From Bacteroidota bacterium (GTDB taxonomy: Bacteria; Bacteroidota; Bacteroidia; Cytophagales; Cyclobacteriaceae): a stretch of DNA of 14,873 bases. Shown here piece after piece: positions 1 to 7,448 of this stretch. The notes beneath the pieces were generated by a model. It made no database searches. It saw only the letters and a program-made list of their open reading frames with translations, and was not told where the DNA came from. The DNA lies in contig JAEZBX010000159.1 of assembly GCA_023412765.1 (NCBI GenBank), positions 1 through 14,873 on the forward strand, given 5' to 3'. Made by a program: the position numbers and the translations under genes. Every line of letters begins with the position of its first letter. Position 1 is the first letter of the stretch.

Positions 1-50
1 GTATCAGAATCTCTGCTAAACTTTCCGAAAGTAAATTCTTCCTAAAACGT

Positions 51-81
51 TTTGCATCCATTGTTACTTATGATACCTTTG
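51..81 (+). promoter_or_regulatory. Bacteroidota-type promoter of the str operon
   Basis: TTTG at 51-54 and TACCTTTG at 74-81 are separated by 19 bp. They match the known Bacteroidota housekeeping sigma consensus (TTTG around -33, TAnnTTTG around -7) exactly. The expected transcription start would be a few bases after 81, leaving a leader of roughly 30 nt before rpsL. The match is seen in the sequence; its activity is inferred. Confidence 0.7.
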
Positions 82-119
82 CAATCCTAATTTTCAGAGG
101 TTAAAAAAGTTAAACATAA

Positions 120-539
120 ATGCCTACCATTCAACAACTTGTAAGAAAAGGAAGGGTGAAATTGACGTTTAAGTCAAAATCTCCGGCCTTGGATTCCTGC
201 CCGCAGCGCCGTGGCGTATGCACTCGTGTATACACGACGACGCCCAAAAAACCTAATTCGGCTATGAGGAAAGTAGCTCGTGTTCGCCTTACCAACGGGA
301 AAGAGGTGAATGCATACATTCCGGGCGAAGGACACAATTTGCAAGAACACTCTATCGTGTTGATTAGAGGTGGTAGGGTAAAAGACCTTCCTGGTGTTCG
401 TTATCACATCATTCGTGGCGCTCTGGATACCGCCGGCGTTAATGGACGCAAACAAAGCCGTTCTAAATATGGTGCTAAGAGACCTAAACCAGGTGCAGCA
501 GCTGCAGCTCCGGCAAAAGGCGCACCTAAGAAAAAATAA
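120..539 (+). CDS. rpsL: 30S ribosomal protein S12
   Basis: S12 is the decoding-site protein of the small ribosomal subunit. The 139-residue product has the family's full conserved core, including TTTPKKPNSA (residues 39-48), GEGHNLQEHS (69-78) and GGRVKDLPGVRYH (84-96). Lys43 and Lys88, the positions where substitutions classically give streptomycin resistance, are both wild type. Asp89, the residue methylthiolated by RimO in many bacteria, is present. The protein is about 15 residues longer than E. coli S12 because of an Ala/Pro/Lys-rich tail after KRPK (residues 124-139). The ATG at 120 gives the standard PTIQQLVRKGR start. No strong Shine-Dalgarno is seen, as is usual in this phylum. It is the first gene of the operon and lies 13 bp before rpsG. 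Confidence 0.98.
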   Translation: MPTIQQLVRKGRVKLTFKSKSPALDSCPQRRGVCTRVYTTTPKKPNSAMRKVARVRLTNGKEVNAYIPGEGHNLQEHSIVLIRGGRVKDLPGVRYHIIRGALDTAGVNGRKQSRSKYGAKRPKPGAAAAAPAKGAPKKK

Positions 540-552
540 TCTTTAGAAGAAG

Positions 553-1020
553 ATGAGAAAGTCAAAACCAAAAAAGAGATACTTACTTCCTGATCCTAAA
601 TTCCAGGACACGTTGGTTACTAAGTTCGTTAATTACCTGATGGAAGAAGGTAAGAAGAGTGTTGCATACACGATTTTCTATGACGCCGTTGAATTGGTAG
701 AAAAGAAGACTAACGAAAACGGTATTGAAGTATGGAAGCGTGCCATGAGCAATCTTACTCCTGCGGTTGAAGTGAAAAGCCGTCGGGTTGGTGGTGCTAC
801 CTTCCAGGTACCGGTTGAAGTTCGTCCTGAGCGTAAGATCAACCTTAGCATCAAATGGTTAATTGACTATGCCCGTTTGAGAGGCGAGAAAACAATGATG
901 GATAAGTTGGCAGCAGAGATCATTGCCGCATCAAAAGGCGAAGGGGCAGCCATTAAGAAAAAAGATGATACTCATCGAATGGCTGAAGCCAACAAGGCTT
1001 TCTCCCATTTCAGATTCTAA
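553..1020 (+). CDS. rpsG: 30S ribosomal protein S7
   Basis: S7 nucleates assembly of the 30S head by binding 16S rRNA and contacts the E-site tRNA. The 155-residue product has the usual family length. It shows the conserved S7 segments KFVNYLMEEGKKSVAY near residue 24, VEVKSRRVGGATFQVPVEV near residue 73, and the C-terminal HRMAEANKAFSHFRF. The ATG at 553 follows rpsL by 13 bp and a purine-rich stretch (AGAAGA), and fusA follows 12 bp after the stop, so the three genes are certainly co-transcribed. Nothing is unusual about it. Confidence 0.98.
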   Translation: MRKSKPKKRYLLPDPKFQDTLVTKFVNYLMEEGKKSVAYTIFYDAVELVEKKTNENGIEVWKRAMSNLTPAVEVKSRRVGGATFQVPVEVRPERKINLSIKWLIDYARLRGEKTMMDKLAAEIIAASKGEGAAIKKKDDTHRMAEANKAFSHFRF

Positions 1021-1032
1021 TAAGTGCAATAG

Positions 1033-3138
1033 ATGGCCAGAGATTTAAGATATACAAGAAATATTGGTATTGCCGCTCACATCGATGCTGGTAAGACTAC
1101 TACTACAGAGCGGATACTTTATTATTCGGGCGTAAACCATAAGATCGGTGAAGTTCACGATGGTGCTGCGACGATGGACTGGATGGCCCAGGAGCAGGAA
1201 CGTGGTATCACGATCACCTCTGCCGCTACCACGGTCTATTGGAAATACAGAAATAACGATTACCACGTTAACATAATTGATACTCCGGGTCACGTCGATT
1301 TTACTGTTGAAGTGAACCGTTCACTGCGGGTTCTTGATGGACTGGTGTTCTTGTTCAGTGCAGTTGATGGAGTAGAACCTCAATCTGAAACAAACTGGCG
1401 CCTTGCCGACAACTACAAAGTTGCCCGTATCGGTTTCGTTAACAAAATGGACCGCGCTGGATCTGACTTCCTTGGAGTTTGCAAGCAGGTAAAGGAAAAG
1501 CTAGGAAGCAAGGCAGTAGCCCTCCAGTTACCCATCGGATCGGAAGAGAATTTCCGTGGTGTTGTTGATTTGATTAATAACAGAGGTATAATCTGGAATG
1601 AACATGACAAAGGGATGACCTATGAAGTTGTTCCTATTCCGGAAGACATGGTGGAGGAAGCAAAGGAGTACAGAGAAAAACTTCTCGAATCTGTTGCTGA
1701 ATTTGACGAAACGCTGCTTGAAAAATATTTTGAAGATCCTAACTCCATTTCTGAAGCTGAGATTCTTAAAGCATTGCGCGCAGCTACGATCAGTATGGCT
1801 ATTGTTCCAATGGTCTGCGGATCTTCCTTCAAAAATAAGGGTGTACAGACGATGCTTGACTATGTGATGGAACTGTTGCCTTCACCGATGGACAAGGATA
1901 CGATCGTTGGCACAAACCCTGATAATGATTCTGAAGTTTCGATCAAGCCTGATGAAAAGGCACCTTTTGTTGCATTGGCTTTTAAGATCGCAACCGATCC
2001 TTTCGTAGGCCGCTTGTGCTTTATTCGCGCTTATTCTGGTGTACTCGAATCGGGTTCATACATCTACAATACCCGTTCCGGACAGAAGGAGCGTATTTCG
2101 CGCGTATTCCAAATGCATGCGAACAAACAAAATCAGATTGAAAGACTTTCTGCCGGTGATATTGGGGCGGTAGTAGGTTTCAAGGATATTAAGACGGGCG
2201 ATACACTTTGTGATGAAAAGAATAAGGTAGTTCTTGAGTCAATGGTATTCCCTGAGCCAGTTATTGGCTATGCTATCGAACCTAAGAAGCAAGCTGACGT
2301 TGATAAGCTTGGAATGGCGATATCGAAGTTGGTTGAAGAGGATCCTACGCTTCGCGTTAATACTGATCGTGAAACTGGCCAAACTATCCTTCGCGGGATG
2401 GGTGAGTTGCACTTGGAAATTATTATCGACAGGTTGAAGCGCGAATTCAAAGTTGAGATCAACCAGGGTGCTCCTCAGGTTGCTTACAAGGAAGCGCTTA
2501 CTAAGTCTGTTGAGCATAAAGAAGTTTACAAGAAACAGACTGGTGGTCGTGGTAAGTTCGCCGATATCGTGTTTGAACTTGGACCACGCGACGACGGTAA
2601 GGACGGTCTTGAGTTTGTTAATGATATTGTTGGTGGTGTTATCCCTCGTGAGTTTATTCCTGCTATTCAAAAAGGATTTGAACAATCGATGGTTAACGGA
2701 CCACTGGCTGGGTACCAGGTTGATTCGATGAAGGTAAGGTTGTTCCACGGTTCTTACCATGATGTTGACTCCGATTCTTTATCGTTTGAACTTGCCGCGC
2801 GCATAGGCTTTAAGGAGGCTGCAAAGAAATGTGCACCTCAGTTGCTTGAGCCGATTATGAGCGTTGAAGTACTGTCTCCGGATGAGTTCACAGGTTCTGT
2901 AACAGGTGACCTCAACAGAAGACGCGGTGTAATGAGAGGCATGGATACGCGCTCAGGCGCTCAGGTTATCAAGGCCGATGTTCCACTCGCTGAATTGTTT
3001 GGATATGTAACCGACCTTAGAACTATTACATCAGGACGTGCTTCTGCCTCCCTGACGTTCTCGCACTATGCAGCAGTTCCTAAGAACCTGGCTGAAAAAG
3101 TGATCGAAGAAGTTAAAGGTGCTGCAGTTTCGAAATAG
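1033..3138 (+). CDS. fusA: Translation elongation factor G
   Basis: EF-G is the GTPase that drives translocation and, with RRF, ribosome recycling. The 701-residue protein has all G-domain motifs: P-loop AHIDAGKT (residues 15-22), RGITI switch I (57-61), DTPGH (83-87) and NKMD (137-140). The later EF-G domains follow, including the domain IV signature around GGRGKF and GGVIPREFIPA and a normal C-terminal domain ending in SHYAAVPKNLAEKV. Phe90, a position tied to fusidic-acid sensitivity, is intact. Length and start (MARDLRYTRNIGIAAHID) are typical. The gene lies 12 bp after rpsG and 43 bp before rpsJ. Its position in the str operon supports the canonical EF-G rather than an EF-G2 paralogue. 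Confidence 0.98.
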   Translation: MARDLRYTRNIGIAAHIDAGKTTTTERILYYSGVNHKIGEVHDGAATMDWMAQEQERGITITSAATTVYWKYRNNDYHVNIIDTPGHVDFTVEVNRSLRVLDGLVFLFSAVDGVEPQSETNWRLADNYKVARIGFVNKMDRAGSDFLGVCKQVKEKLGSKAVALQLPIGSEENFRGVVDLINNRGIIWNEHDKGMTYEVVPIPEDMVEEAKEYREKLLESVAEFDETLLEKYFEDPNSISEAEILKALRAATISMAIVPMVCGSSFKNKGVQTMLDYVMELLPSPMDKDTIVGTNPDNDSEVSIKPDEKAPFVALAFKIATDPFVGRLCFIRAYSGVLESGSYIYNTRSGQKERISRVFQMHANKQNQIERLSAGDIGAVVGFKDIKTGDTLCDEKNKVVLESMVFPEPVIGYAIEPKKQADVDKLGMAISKLVEEDPTLRVNTDRETGQTILRGMGELHLEIIIDRLKREFKVEINQGAPQVAYKEALTKSVEHKEVYKKQTGGRGKFADIVFELGPRDDGKDGLEFVNDIVGGVIPREFIPAIQKGFEQSMVNGPLAGYQVDSMKVRLFHGSYHDVDSDSLSFELAARIGFKEAAKKCAPQLLEPIMSVEVLSPDEFTGSVTGDLNRRRGVMRGMDTRSGAQVIKADVPLAELFGYVTDLRTITSGRASASLTFSHYAAVPKNLAEKVIEEVKGAAVSK

Positions 3139-3181
3139 AATTTATTAAAGAGGATTTAGGCGATTTCCTTAAAAAGATAGT

Positions 3182-3487
3182 ATGAACCAAAAGATTAGAA
3201 TAAAGCTAAAATCATACGATCACAACTTAGTTGATAAGTCATCTGAGAAGATCGTTAGAGCAGTAAAGGCAACAGGTGCTGTCGTAAGCGGACCGATTCC
3301 GCTTCCTACTGAAAAAGAAAAATTTACAGTGCTTCGTTCACCGCACGTAAACAAGAAGGCGCGTGAGCAATTCCAACTCTGCACTTACAAGCGTCTTGTG
3401 GATATTTATTCTAATAGCGCAAAGACGGTAGATGCTTTGATGAAATTAGAACTTCCCAGCGGGGTTGATGTAGAGATTAAGGTGTAG
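3182..3487 (+). CDS. rpsJ: 30S ribosomal protein S10
   Basis: S10 is a head protein of the 30S subunit; its NusE role in antitermination is known from E. coli. The 101-residue product carries the typical S10 pattern: MNQKIRIKLKSYDHNLVD at the start, VSGPIPLPTEKEKFTVLRSPHVNKKAREQF in the middle and LPSGVDVEIKV at the end. It follows fusA by 43 bp with no tuf gene between, as is common in Bacteroidota. Unusually, it is the last gene of the operon here. A terminator lies 26 bp after its stop, and the normal next genes (rplC, rplD and so on) are absent from the window. Confidence 0.97.
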   Translation: MNQKIRIKLKSYDHNLVDKSSEKIVRAVKATGAVVSGPIPLPTEKEKFTVLRSPHVNKKAREQFQLCTYKRLVDIYSNSAKTVDALMKLELPSGVDVEIKV

Positions 3488-3512
3488 TGGAAGGCATTAT
3501 AGAATAATTTAT

Positions 3513-3546
3513 AAGTCATTGGTCATCAGGCTGATGACTTTTTTTT
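3513..3546 (+). terminator. Rho-independent terminator after rpsJ
   Basis: AAGTCAT (3513-3519) pairs with ATGACTT (3534-3540) and runs directly into a T-tract (3539-3546). A competing inner pairing (GTCATCAG with CTGATGAC) overlaps it. This marks the end of the ribosomal operon. Confidence 0.8.
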
Positions 3547-3684
3547 GGCCTCACTTTGCATCCATGTGACTTAGATGTACCACAATCGTGTTTTTTGGGT
3601 GCGGGAAAATGGTAACGGACGGTTACTAAGGTTGGATACGAGGCATTCAACACTTTAACTGTCTATGGTGCGTAAATCGTTGTA
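3547..3684. other. Leader region before the acyltransferase
   Basis: This non-coding stretch lies between the str-operon terminator and the acyltransferase start codon. I see no consensus Bacteroidota promoter. The only structure is a small inverted repeat, GTAAC (3612-3616) with GTTAC (3622-3626), which could be an operator or chance. Confidence 0.4.
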
Positions 3685-4851
3685 ATGAGAATTAATAAAC
3701 TCGATGGCTTAAGAGGTATTTTTAGCTTAATGGTCGTCATCTATCACTATCCTTCCGAATACATCCCGGACTTTATTCACACGTCGTTTTTCGTTGCTAA
3801 ATCGTATTTGTTCGTTGACTTCTTTTTTGTTTTGTCGGGTTTTGTAATTGCGTATAACTATAACGATCGGATATTAACAAAAGGAAAGTTGGGCACCTTT
3901 ATTCAAAAGCGAATAATACGTCTGTATCCATTATTGTTTTATACCACACTGGTCTTCCTTGCTATTACATTAGGAGCTAAAATATTGCTTCCGGATTTAA
4001 CGAATAATTCGGGATCCATTTTACCAGCTTTATTGGAGACAGTAAACACTTTAACATTTCTCAATTCTACTCCTGTCCTCTCCGGTTACCTGATCACCAA
4101 TCCGCTTGGAATGAATTATCCGTCGTGGTCAATTTCAGCTGAAATGTTCGCATACATCTTTTTTGGAACCATTTCGTTCTGGTGCATCTCGGAGAAAAAG
4201 AACATGATTTTAGGAAGCTCAATCATCCTTGGCATGGCCTTCCTTCTATATAGAAGTGTGATGAACCTGGAGGGTAATTATGATTTCTTACGCGGCATCC
4301 TTTCATTTAATATTGGTTACTTCGTGTACCTCTTTTCGAAAAAGAAGCTGAGAGTAAACAATGGTCTGGAAGTCGGTCTTGTCTTAGGCCTTGTTGGGTT
4401 ATTTTATTTTGCCAGCACAATTAGTGACAAGTCATCAATGGCATTTCTTGAAGGTTGTCTAATACCACTGTTTTTTGGCCTTTCCATTTTCACCCTCGTT
4501 CACACAAATGGAATTGTTAGTAAGGTGATGGCAACAGCTCCATTCCAATTTTTGGGCAAAATATCCTACTCAGTCTATTTAAACCACGCAATTTTCTTAT
4601 TTGTGCTTCCGAGAGCTTTTTTCTCAGTTCTGAAGTTCCAACAGTCAGCTGCGATTGAAATTGCTGTGCTGATAATAATTCTTGTGTTGGTGATCATCTA
4701 TTCCGTTATTACTTATAACGTAGTGGAAAAAAATTGTGGGAACTTATTAAAGCGAATGCTTTTAGAACCGACCCCGGTTCCCTCGCCGGTAACAGTGGCT
4801 TCCATTGTTCGTCAGCAAACAAAGCCGTTTAAGCAAAGTCAACACGACTAA
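3685..4851 (+). CDS. Acyltransferase family 3 membrane protein (OafA/YrhL-like)
   Basis: This is an integral membrane acyltransferase that in this family moves acetyl or other acyl groups onto surface sugars or lipids; the substrate cannot be read from the sequence. The 388-residue product starts with the family signature LDGLRG (residues 6-11) and has the catalytic-type histidine in VIYHY (His21). It also has FFVLSGF (47-53), the RxxRLYP motif (76-82) and the SWSxSxE motif (Trp148-Glu153). About ten hydrophobic segments cover residues 12 to about 355, followed by a short polar tail. The ATG at 3685 places LDGLRG at the normal distance from the N-terminus. It stands alone, between a terminator and a convergent operon. 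It occupies the place where rplC would be expected, which suggests insertion or rearrangement. Confidence 0.9.
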   Translation: MRINKLDGLRGIFSLMVVIYHYPSEYIPDFIHTSFFVAKSYLFVDFFFVLSGFVIAYNYNDRILTKGKLGTFIQKRIIRLYPLLFYTTLVFLAITLGAKILLPDLTNNSGSILPALLETVNTLTFLNSTPVLSGYLITNPLGMNYPSWSISAEMFAYIFFGTISFWCISEKKNMILGSSIILGMAFLLYRSVMNLEGNYDFLRGILSFNIGYFVYLFSKKKLRVNNGLEVGLVLGLVGLFYFASTISDKSSMAFLEGCLIPLFFGLSIFTLVHTNGIVSKVMATAPFQFLGKISYSVYLNHAIFLFVLPRAFFSVLKFQQSAAIEIAVLIIILVLVIIYSVITYNVVEKNCGNLLKRMLLEPTPVPSPVTVASIVRQQTKPFKQSQHD

Positions 4852-4898
4852 AATTTCTAGCTTGATCATCTGCGAGGTGCGATTAAACAACGTATACC

Positions 4899-5489
4899 CT
4901 ATTGGGCGTTGAAATAGTTTTTCAAATCCTCTTCCGTATCCAAATCGTTGGCACCCTGTGGAAAATCAACTGCCTCAACGCGATCTGGAAATTGTTGGAC
5001 CAATTTTTTAGCTCCATGGTCGTCGGCAAGTAGGAGTAGATTTGAAAAGAATGTTCTGCCAAAAAGTACAGGCACGCCTTTCGAGTCTGCGTATGCGGAA
5101 GCAATAATAGGTTTTTGGGTTCCTGAAAAAGTGTCAATCAAGCGCTGCAAATGCTCTGATGACAGGGATGGTTGATCGCAAACCAGAATGATCACAGCAT
5201 CAAGTTCAAGTCCTGATTGCAACAAATAATTAAGACCCGTTTTTATCGAGCTTCCCATGCCCGTCTTCCAATAGTGATTCAATACAATTTGTACAGGAAG
5301 TTTTGCAATAGCATCACGATGCGGTTTTTCATTGGCGCCCAGAACGACCACTACATTGTCAGGATTAGCTGCTAATGCAACTTTTATACATCGGCAAAGG
5401 AGCGGTTCGCCGTCGATTTCAAGGAGTTGTTTTGATCGACCCATGCGGCTGGAGGAACCAGCGGCCAATACAATTGTTCCGATATTCAT
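4899..5489 (-). CDS. mocA: MocA-like molybdenum cofactor cytidylyltransferase (nucleotidyltransferase)
   Basis: The family transfers CMP (MocA) or GMP (MobA) to molybdopterin. Here the context with a Mo-hydroxylase and XdhC favours CMP transfer, giving the MCD form of the cofactor in the cytoplasm. The 196-residue protein has the nucleotide-binding motif LAAGSSSRMGRSK (residues 8-20), CDQP (104-107) with the metal-binding aspartate, GVPVLF (138-143) and the C-terminal NDLDTEED (181-188). These are all standard for the MocA/YgfJ branch. It is the last gene of the operon and is separated from xdhC by 236 bp, unlike the tight spacing upstream. A MobA-like or purely sugar nucleotidyltransferase role is less likely. 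Confidence 0.88.
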   Translation of the reverse strand: MNIGTIVLAAGSSSRMGRSKQLLEIDGEPLLCRCIKVALAANPDNVVVVLGANEKPHRDAIAKLPVQIVLNHYWKTGMGSSIKTGLNYLLQSGLELDAVIILVCDQPSLSSEHLQRLIDTFSGTQKPIIASAYADSKGVPVLFGRTFFSNLLLLADDHGAKKLVQQFPDRVEAVDFPQGANDLDTEEDLKNYFNAQ

Positions 5490-5725
5490 GAGTTAGGGCG
5501 GTGCTAAGACAAGTAATTATAGCCGAACTTTTTCGAATTGCACCGTTGGGGATCAAAATAAGTTTTTTCCATTCAGTAGCTTACTACGTGGCATTTTTGT
5601 TTGAACCAAACTCTGCTATCAGCTATGACTTTGCCCGAAAACAAAACGTTTTAGCCCATGCTAACTGCTCGGGTAAAGGATGTATCTGACAATATTTAGT
5701 GGCCAGACTTCTGCCGGTAGGTCTA
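5490..5725. other. Intercistronic spacer between xdhC and mocA
   Basis: This 236-bp gap lies inside an otherwise compact operon. No supported gene is seen; the short open frames here look like shadows. It contains two heptamers related to the repeat in the end of xdhC (GCTATCA GCTATGA, 5615-5628). No consensus promoter for mocA was found on the minus strand. Confidence 0.4.
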
Positions 5726-6949
5726 TCAATTGTGTCTGCGACCCACGTGACTAGCAGGCGCAAGCTGTTGGCTGACAGCTGTATGCTGATAGCTTTCTGC
5801 GAGATACACTTGCTTAAATACCTGGTCGCTCTTTGAGTCGCGCTGGTGGATGGGTGCGTTTCGATATTTGAGAAAGCCACCTGACCGATTCGAAAACTTT
5901 CCCTGGATTTCTGAAATGATCGAGATTGCAATTTCATCAGGGGTTTCTGCGCCAATATCCAATCCGATAGGGGAATGTATTCGATGAATGTCTTCGTCGT
6001 TGATTGTTATTCCAGCGGATGCAAATTCCTTTTGCATTTTGTCGAATCGCTTGCGGGGTCCAAGAATGCCAATGTACGGCGTATCCGTTCTCAGCAATTT
6101 TTTCAACACATCGCGATCGTATTCATAATTATGCGACATCAGGACACATGCTGTGAACGGTGTGATATCAAAGTCACGATCAATAAAATCCCGATGGCAA
6201 AGCGAAAGTTTGTCGGCGGTAGGAAAAAAAACGGGTGCGATATGCGCAACACATTCATCCGTGACACGAACATCCCAGCCTAATGACTTTGCAAGGTTGC
6301 TTACAGGCCTGGCATCAAAACCACCTCCAAAAATGATTAGGGATACCGATGGCTGAATCAATTCCACGAAAACCTCCGACTCTCCGGCAGTCGTGAGGAA
6401 ACTCTTTGCGTAAGACTTTTTCGTCTGAAAAAGTTGCCCAAGCTCGTCTGCTACAACTTTTGCGAGCGAAGTATCCGTAAATGTGCTCTGCATTTCGCCG
6501 CTGGCATGTCGAATTAGTTTTTCGCCTACACCCACCGTTGTGTTAAATATGGTAGCTAGCGTCAGTGGTTCTTTCGTTTTGATAAAGCTTTCAAAAAGCT
6601 CAATCGGATTATTGCTGCTGGACAAATCAATGGGCTCAATCAAAACATCAATCACACCATTGCAGCCCAATCCAATTCCCAAATTCTGATTGCTCTCCTC
6701 GCTGGTATCGTAGGTTACAGTCATGGGTTTCCTGTCGTTCATGACCTGCCTCGCTTTGCGAAGTGCATCTCCTTCCAGACAACCTCCACTAATAGACCCC
6801 ACCCATTTGCCGTCGTCAGTAATAAGCATGCGTGCACCCGGGCTACGATATGACGACCCTCGTACTTTGACCACCGTAGCCAGCGCAGCCTTTCGGGTTG
6901 TGATGTCGATCTTTCTGAATTCAGCTACGATTGTCTTAAAGTCTTTCAT
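5726..6949 (-). CDS. xdhC: XdhC/CoxI family molybdenum cofactor insertion factor
   Basis: XdhC proteins bind the molybdenum cofactor, protect it, help its sulfuration and hand it to xanthine-dehydrogenase-type enzymes. The N-terminal XdhC/CoxI domain shows GSSYRSPGAR (residues 31-40) and GSISGGCLEGD (51-61). The C-terminal Rossmann domain shows IIFGGGFDARP (205-215), MSHNYEYD (271-278), YIGILGPRKR (292-301) and IHSPIGLDIGAETPDEIA (324-341). The normal family end is near GGFLKYRNAPIH (357-368). About 39 further residues follow, of low-complexity character and partly encoded by GCTGNNN-type heptamer repeats (5764-5791), so the natural stop may have been lost. The gene starts 6 bp after the cytochrome gene, showing translational coupling with the Mo operon. 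Confidence 0.93.
   Translation of the reverse strand: MKDFKTIVAEFRKIDITTRKAALATVVKVRGSSYRSPGARMLITDDGKWVGSISGGCLEGDALRKARQVMNDRKPMTVTYDTSEESNQNLGIGLGCNGVIDVLIEPIDLSSSNNPIELFESFIKTKEPLTLATIFNTTVGVGEKLIRHASGEMQSTFTDTSLAKVVADELGQLFQTKKSYAKSFLTTAGESEVFVELIQPSVSLIIFGGGFDARPVSNLAKSLGWDVRVTDECVAHIAPVFFPTADKLSLCHRDFIDRDFDITPFTACVLMSHNYEYDRDVLKKLLRTDTPYIGILGPRKRFDKMQKEFASAGITINDEDIHRIHSPIGLDIGAETPDEIAISIISEIQGKFSNRSGGFLKYRNAPIHQRDSKSDQVFKQVYLAESYQHTAVSQQLAPASHVGRRHN
5764..5798. repeat. Tandem heptamer repeat (GCTGNNN, four units plus a partial)
   Basis: GCTGTTG, GCTGACA, GCTGTAT and GCTGATA follow each other without gaps (5764-5791), then a degenerate unit GCTTTCT. On the minus strand these read as NNNCAGC units. 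They code the AESYQHTAVSQQL part of the XdhC tail. Two related heptamers lie at 5615-5628. Similar heptamer arrays occur in intergenic DNA of some Bacteroidota, as far as I recall. Confidence 0.65.
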
Positions 6950-6955
6950 ACCTAA

Positions 6956-7363
6956 TTACTTCCTTTGAGCTTTCACTTCAGCCGGCGTTACCACAGGGCC
7001 TTTGTTCCCCCAGGAGTTTCTCACGTAATTGAGAACGTCGCTGACTTGTTCATCAGTCAGGTCTATAGCCGGCATTTCACCATTATAAGTTTTTCCATTT
7101 ACGGTCATTTCACCTGAAGCGCCTTCTAAGATTTGCCTGATAGACCGGTTTTTATCCGCCATCAGATAATCCGATTTTGCCAGTGGTGGAAAGACGCCAT
7201 TGATACCTTCACCTTTCTCCATATGGCAGGTTGTACACTGTAAATTGTAAACCTCCTTGCCTCGCTCGATACTTGCTTTCAAGTCAAACTTTTGGAAGGT
7301 GCGGAAAGACATAAGACCAACAAATGAAATACAGAATATTAATACAATAGTTGATTTGCGCAT
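6956..7363 (-). CDS. Membrane-anchored monoheme cytochrome c of the Mo-hydroxylase operon
   Basis: This is a class-I-type cytochrome c that probably accepts electrons from the 2Fe-2S subunit in the periplasm and passes them to the respiratory chain. The ATG at 7363 gives a 135-residue product with an N-terminal hydrophobic segment (residues 5-19) acting as signal or anchor. The heme motif CTTCH is at 43-47, with VFPPLAKSDYL downstream, and the probable axial methionine is in GEMP (Met97). A longer reading from a TTG at 7414 would bury the hydrophobic segment behind 17 polar residues and is less likely. The gene sits between the Mo subunit (80 bp upstream) and xdhC (6 bp downstream). It is clearly related to the second cytochrome in this window (10754-11197). 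Confidence 0.9.
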   Translation of the reverse strand: MRKSTIVLIFCISFVGLMSFRTFQKFDLKASIERGKEVYNLQCTTCHMEKGEGINGVFPPLAKSDYLMADKNRSIRQILEGASGEMTVNGKTYNGEMPAIDLTDEQVSDVLNYVRNSWGNKGPVVTPAEVKAQRK

Positions 7364-7416
7364 TGAGTGCGTTACGTTTAAATCCTCAATAATACCTGGT
7401 TCGGTAGTTGGCAACT

Positions 7417-7448
7417 TTTAGGCCAAACTGGACCCCCAAAGGCCTAAA
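7417..7448 (-). other. Stem-loop at the stop codon of the Mo subunit
   Basis: TTTAGGCC (7417-7424) and GGCCTAAA (7441-7448) form an 8-bp perfect inverted repeat with a 16-nt loop. On the minus strand the first arm contains the TAG stop of the Mo-subunit gene. No T-run follows, so this is not a standard terminator. A role in mRNA processing, stability or partial attenuation before the cytochrome gene is possible. Confidence 0.5.

Noticed and set aside
2239..2760. 173-codon open frame on the minus strand
   Set aside because: It lies wholly inside fusA in another frame and has no recognisable domain; it is a coding shadow.
5764..5798. Possible CRISPR array
   Set aside because: Units are seven bases with no spacers; this is a short tandem repeat.
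5623..5955. 110-codon minus-strand frame overlapping the end of xdhC
   Set aside because: Most of it is xdhC read in another frame, and the rest is heptamer repeat and spacer translation.
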